From the NCBI GenBank assembly GCA_029554925.1, contig JAKPUV010000204.1:1-5777 (forward strand): a DNA stretch of 5,777 nt. Direction: 5' to 3'. The translations under genes and the position numbers were made by a program. Below the pieces are notes generated by a model. That model saw nothing but the letters and a program-made list of their open reading frames with translations. It ran no database searches and was not told the origin of the DNA. The stretch comes from Candidatus Hydrogenedentota bacterium. GTDB taxonomy: Bacteria > Hydrogenedentota > Hydrogenedentia > Hydrogenedentales > CAITNO01. Below are positions 4,019 through 5,777 of this stretch, piece by piece (within the stretch, counting starts at the first letter, position 1; each line of letters opens with the position of its first letter).

Positions 4019-5777
4019 TTATTTGCGGCGGCGGCCTGCCAGCACCAGCACGGCGGCGAGCGCGGCCAGACCCGCCAGCCCAACCACGGGCAGCGGCGGA
4101 CCCAGTGTCAAAGTCGCGGGCTCCGACACCGCCGTGTCCGCGTGGCTGTCGCTTACCTCGACCGTGTACTCCCCAACATCCCCGGCGGACATGTTGAGCA
4201 GCAGGAACACGGGCAGGTCCGGGCTGTCGGGCGCGTTTTCCCCGTCGTGCTTCCACTGGTAGTGCAGCGGCGGGAAGCCGCCCGTCGCCTCCGTGGTGAA
4301 GGTGGCGGACCGCCCCGGGGACACCTCCTGATCCTGCGGGTGCCGGGTGATCGTGATCCGGTCGGCCACGTCCAGCCCCGCGTGGTCCGTCTCGAACACC
4401 AGGCCGCCGTAGGACACGAGGCACCAGTATTCCCCCGCCTTCAGTGGGGACAGGACACCCAGGTCCCACTGCGCGGCGGCGGGGCCAAGCTCCGGCAGCG
4501 CATCCGTCCCCCGGTCCCAGTACCACTGCCAGGACGGCGTCCGGGTGCCCCCCGGCCTTAAGGCCGCGTCCAGCACGGGACCGGCGTCCCCGGTATATCC
4601 GCGCACCGGCGGGTTGGCCGCCGCGAACCCCGGCCACCAGACCACGTCATAGTCCGGCGACACGGCCCCGGCGAAGGGTTTCCCCAGCACGTCCTGCACG
4701 CCCGTGCCGAGCTGGATGCCCGTCAGGCCGTCGGGCGTAACGCCTGTGAGCGTCACCGTCACCGTGTAGGCCGGGTCCGACCCCGTGACCGCCACCGTGC
4801 CGGACAGCGCCCCCGTGAGCGACACGTCCGACGCGTCGAAGGTCGGGGACACCACCTCGCTGAAGGTCACCGCGTAGCTCAGCGTGGTGGAAAGGGTCGG
4901 CGTCGGGTCCGCCAACGACACCACCGCGGAGGGGTTCTCCGCATCGAAGAGGATGCCATCGCTGATGGGACCGACGGACACATTCTCCGCCGCGTCACGG
5001 TACTGGACATAGACCGTCTTGGGCGCGTCGCCCGGGGTCAGCGTCCACGCGCGGGTCGGCGCAACGGCCTCCCAGTCCGTCCAGACAACATCGTCGTGGC
5101 TGAAACGCATCTCCGCCACCCCGGACCCCGCCCCGTCGTCATAGGTCAGGGAAAGCGTCACGGCGGACGAGGACGTGACCGCCGCCCCGCTGTTGATCGT
5201 CACCGTGCCCGTGGGCGGCGTGTCCTCCAGCGTCGTCGCCGACGCGGACGGGCCGGGTGCCGTCTCCTCCCCCGTCCCGTTGCGGGCCGTCACATCGAAC
5301 GAGTAGGCCGTAAGACCCGCAAGCCCCGTCACCCTGACGGTGCCCCAGCTCCCCGCAGGCTGCCACACCGGCGCGGCGCCCAGGCCGCCGTCGGCCTGCA
5401 CCCACTGGCCCGTTGTCGCGCAGCGCGGGGCATACTCCGTGTTCACCGGATTGCCGTCCCCCGCGCCCACGGCCAGGTCCACCGTGGTGCCCATGGGCCG
5501 CGAAAGCGCCGGCGCGGCGGGCGTCATGGCCAGCGTCCACGCCGTCACCGGCGACGTCCGCACGCTGTCCCCCGAGGCGTTCACCGCCGCGACCTGGAAG
5601 GTGTGCGCCGTGTTCGGCGACAGCCCCGTCTGCGTCCACGAGAACACATCCGGGGCCGTGGTCGTCCGCAGCGTCTCTGGCTCCGACACCCCGGGGTCCG
5701 ACCACACCCTGAACCCCGTCTCCGCCGACACCGTGTCCTCCCAGGTCCAGGTGATCCAGTCCGTCCCAACCACCGCC
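4019..5777 (-). CDS. Multidomain FN3/Ig-like surface or secreted protein, C-terminal part
   Basis: The frame is open from the right edge to TAA at 4021-4019. GTG 5773 is an in-frame valine within a domain, not a credible start, so the N-terminus and any signal peptide lie outside the window. Numbering from that codon, I see two fibronectin type III-like modules (about 1-82 and 86-182, with VAAVNASG and VTARNGTGEET). Next is a beta-sandwich of the TVTINSGAA...GSGVAEMRFS...YVQYRDAAENVS type (186-276). Then come a bacterial Ig-like module with FSEVV and VTVTLTGVTPDG (280-375), an Ig-like module with GEYWCLVS (about 385-468) and an I-set-like Ig module with ITRHPQDQEVSPG, YQWKHDG and GEYTVEVSD (472-557). 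The tail LPVVGLAG, a hydrophobic helix (about 562-580) and RRRK resembles PEP-CTERM-style sorting tails in layout. No enzyme domain is visible. Likely role is adhesion or a cell-surface structure; a link to the carotenoid genes is not evident. Confidence 0.82.
   Translation of the reverse strand, partial: AVVGTDWITWTWEDTVSAETGFRVWSDPGVSEPETLRTTTAPDVFSWTQTGLSPNTAHTFQVAAVNASGDSVRTSPVTAWTLAMTPAAPALSRPMGTTVDLAVGAGDGNPVNTEYAPRCATTGQWVQADGGLGAAPVWQPAGSWGTVRVTGLAGLTAYSFDVTARNGTGEETAPGPSASATTLEDTPPTGTVTINSGAAVTSSSAVTLSLTYDDGAGSGVAEMRFSHDDVVWTDWEAVAPTRAWTLTPGDAPKTVYVQYRDAAENVSVGPISDGILFDAENPSAVVSLADPTPTLSTTLSYAVTFSEVVSPTFDASDVSLTGALSGTVAVTGSDPAYTVTVTLTGVTPDGLTGIQLGTGVQDVLGKPFAGAVSPDYDVVWWPGFAAANPPVRGYTGDAGPVLDAALRPGGTRTPSWQWYWDRGTDALPELGPAAAQWDLGVLSPLKAGEYWCLVSYGGLVFETDHAGLDVADRITITRHPQDQEVSPGRSATFTTEATGGFPPLHYQWKHDGENAPDSPDLPVFLLLNMSAGDVGEYTVEVSDSHADTAVSEPATLTLGPPLPVVGLAGLAALAAVLVLAGRRRK

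Noticed and set aside
4142..4561. Plus-strand frame antisense to the Ig/FN3 gene
   Set aside because: Composition is Arg/Pro/Gly-rich with no domain. The opposite strand has clear Ig modules through this stretch.
1050..4637. A minus-strand open frame of about 1195 codons antisense to aldH, crtN and part of the Ig-like gene
   Set aside because: It has low-complexity Arg/Ala/Gly/His-rich content, no recognisable domain, and covers three well-supported genes. Long antisense frames are expected in GC-rich genes with strong third-position GC.
5139..5705. Minus-strand alternative frame within the FN3 region
   Set aside because: Gly/Arg/Asp-rich shadow. The FN3/Ig frame is continuous across the region, so no frameshift is needed.
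4019..5777. Tandem DNA repeats expected in a multidomain Ig/FN3 gene
   Set aside because: The modules belong to different subtypes and I see no near-identical DNA repeats between them.
1..5777. tRNA, rRNA, CRISPR array, insertion sequence or attachment site
   Set aside because: Nearly all sequence is accounted for by four genes. The gaps (104, 60 and 14 bp) are too short for these, and no direct repeats or transposase motifs were seen.

Overview
The window is GC-rich bacterial DNA, roughly two thirds G+C by eye, with dense coding, TTG/ATG starts and clear Shine-Dalgarno sites. Three genes form part of a C30 (diapo-) carotenoid locus of the staphyloxanthin type. They are a CrtP-like 4,4'-diaponeurosporene oxygenase on the minus strand (its C-terminus lies beyond the left edge), an ALDH3-type aldehyde dehydrogenase on the plus strand, and a CrtN-like diapophytoene/squalene desaturase on the plus strand. 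A fourth gene, convergent with crtN and open at the right edge, encodes the C-terminal part of a large surface or secreted protein. It is made of fibronectin type III and Ig-like modules and ends in a hydrophobic segment plus RRRK.

Layout: crtP (948 to 1, minus) | 104-bp divergent control region (949-1052) | aldH (1053-2462, plus) | 60-bp gap | crtN (2523-4004, plus) | 14-bp gap | Ig/FN3 protein (5777 to 4019, minus). The control region is the most information-rich non-coding stretch. It holds a near-consensus sigma70-type promoter for aldH, a weaker opposing promoter for crtP, and a perfect 8-bp inverted repeat that brackets the aldH -10 box exactly. Both predicted start points fall near 1004, so the two promoters should exclude one another, and one DNA-binding regulator could control both.

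By family knowledge, CrtN desaturates a C30 backbone, CrtP oxidises a terminal methyl to the aldehyde, and the aldehyde dehydrogenase takes it to the carboxylic acid. The expected product is therefore a 4,4'-diapocarotenoic acid or a derivative. The C30 synthase (CrtM, or HpnCDE if the substrate is squalene) and any glycosyl- or acyltransferases are not in the window.

Organism: the GC content argues against Firmicutes, where this pathway is best known. C30 carotenoid genes with crtN/ald/crtN-type oxidase content are also known from methanotrophs and from Planctomycetes-like bacteria. The Ig/FN3 exoprotein with a C-terminal transmembrane-plus-basic tail fits Planctomycetes, Hydrogenedentes or similar phyla, but this taxonomic placement is inference only.
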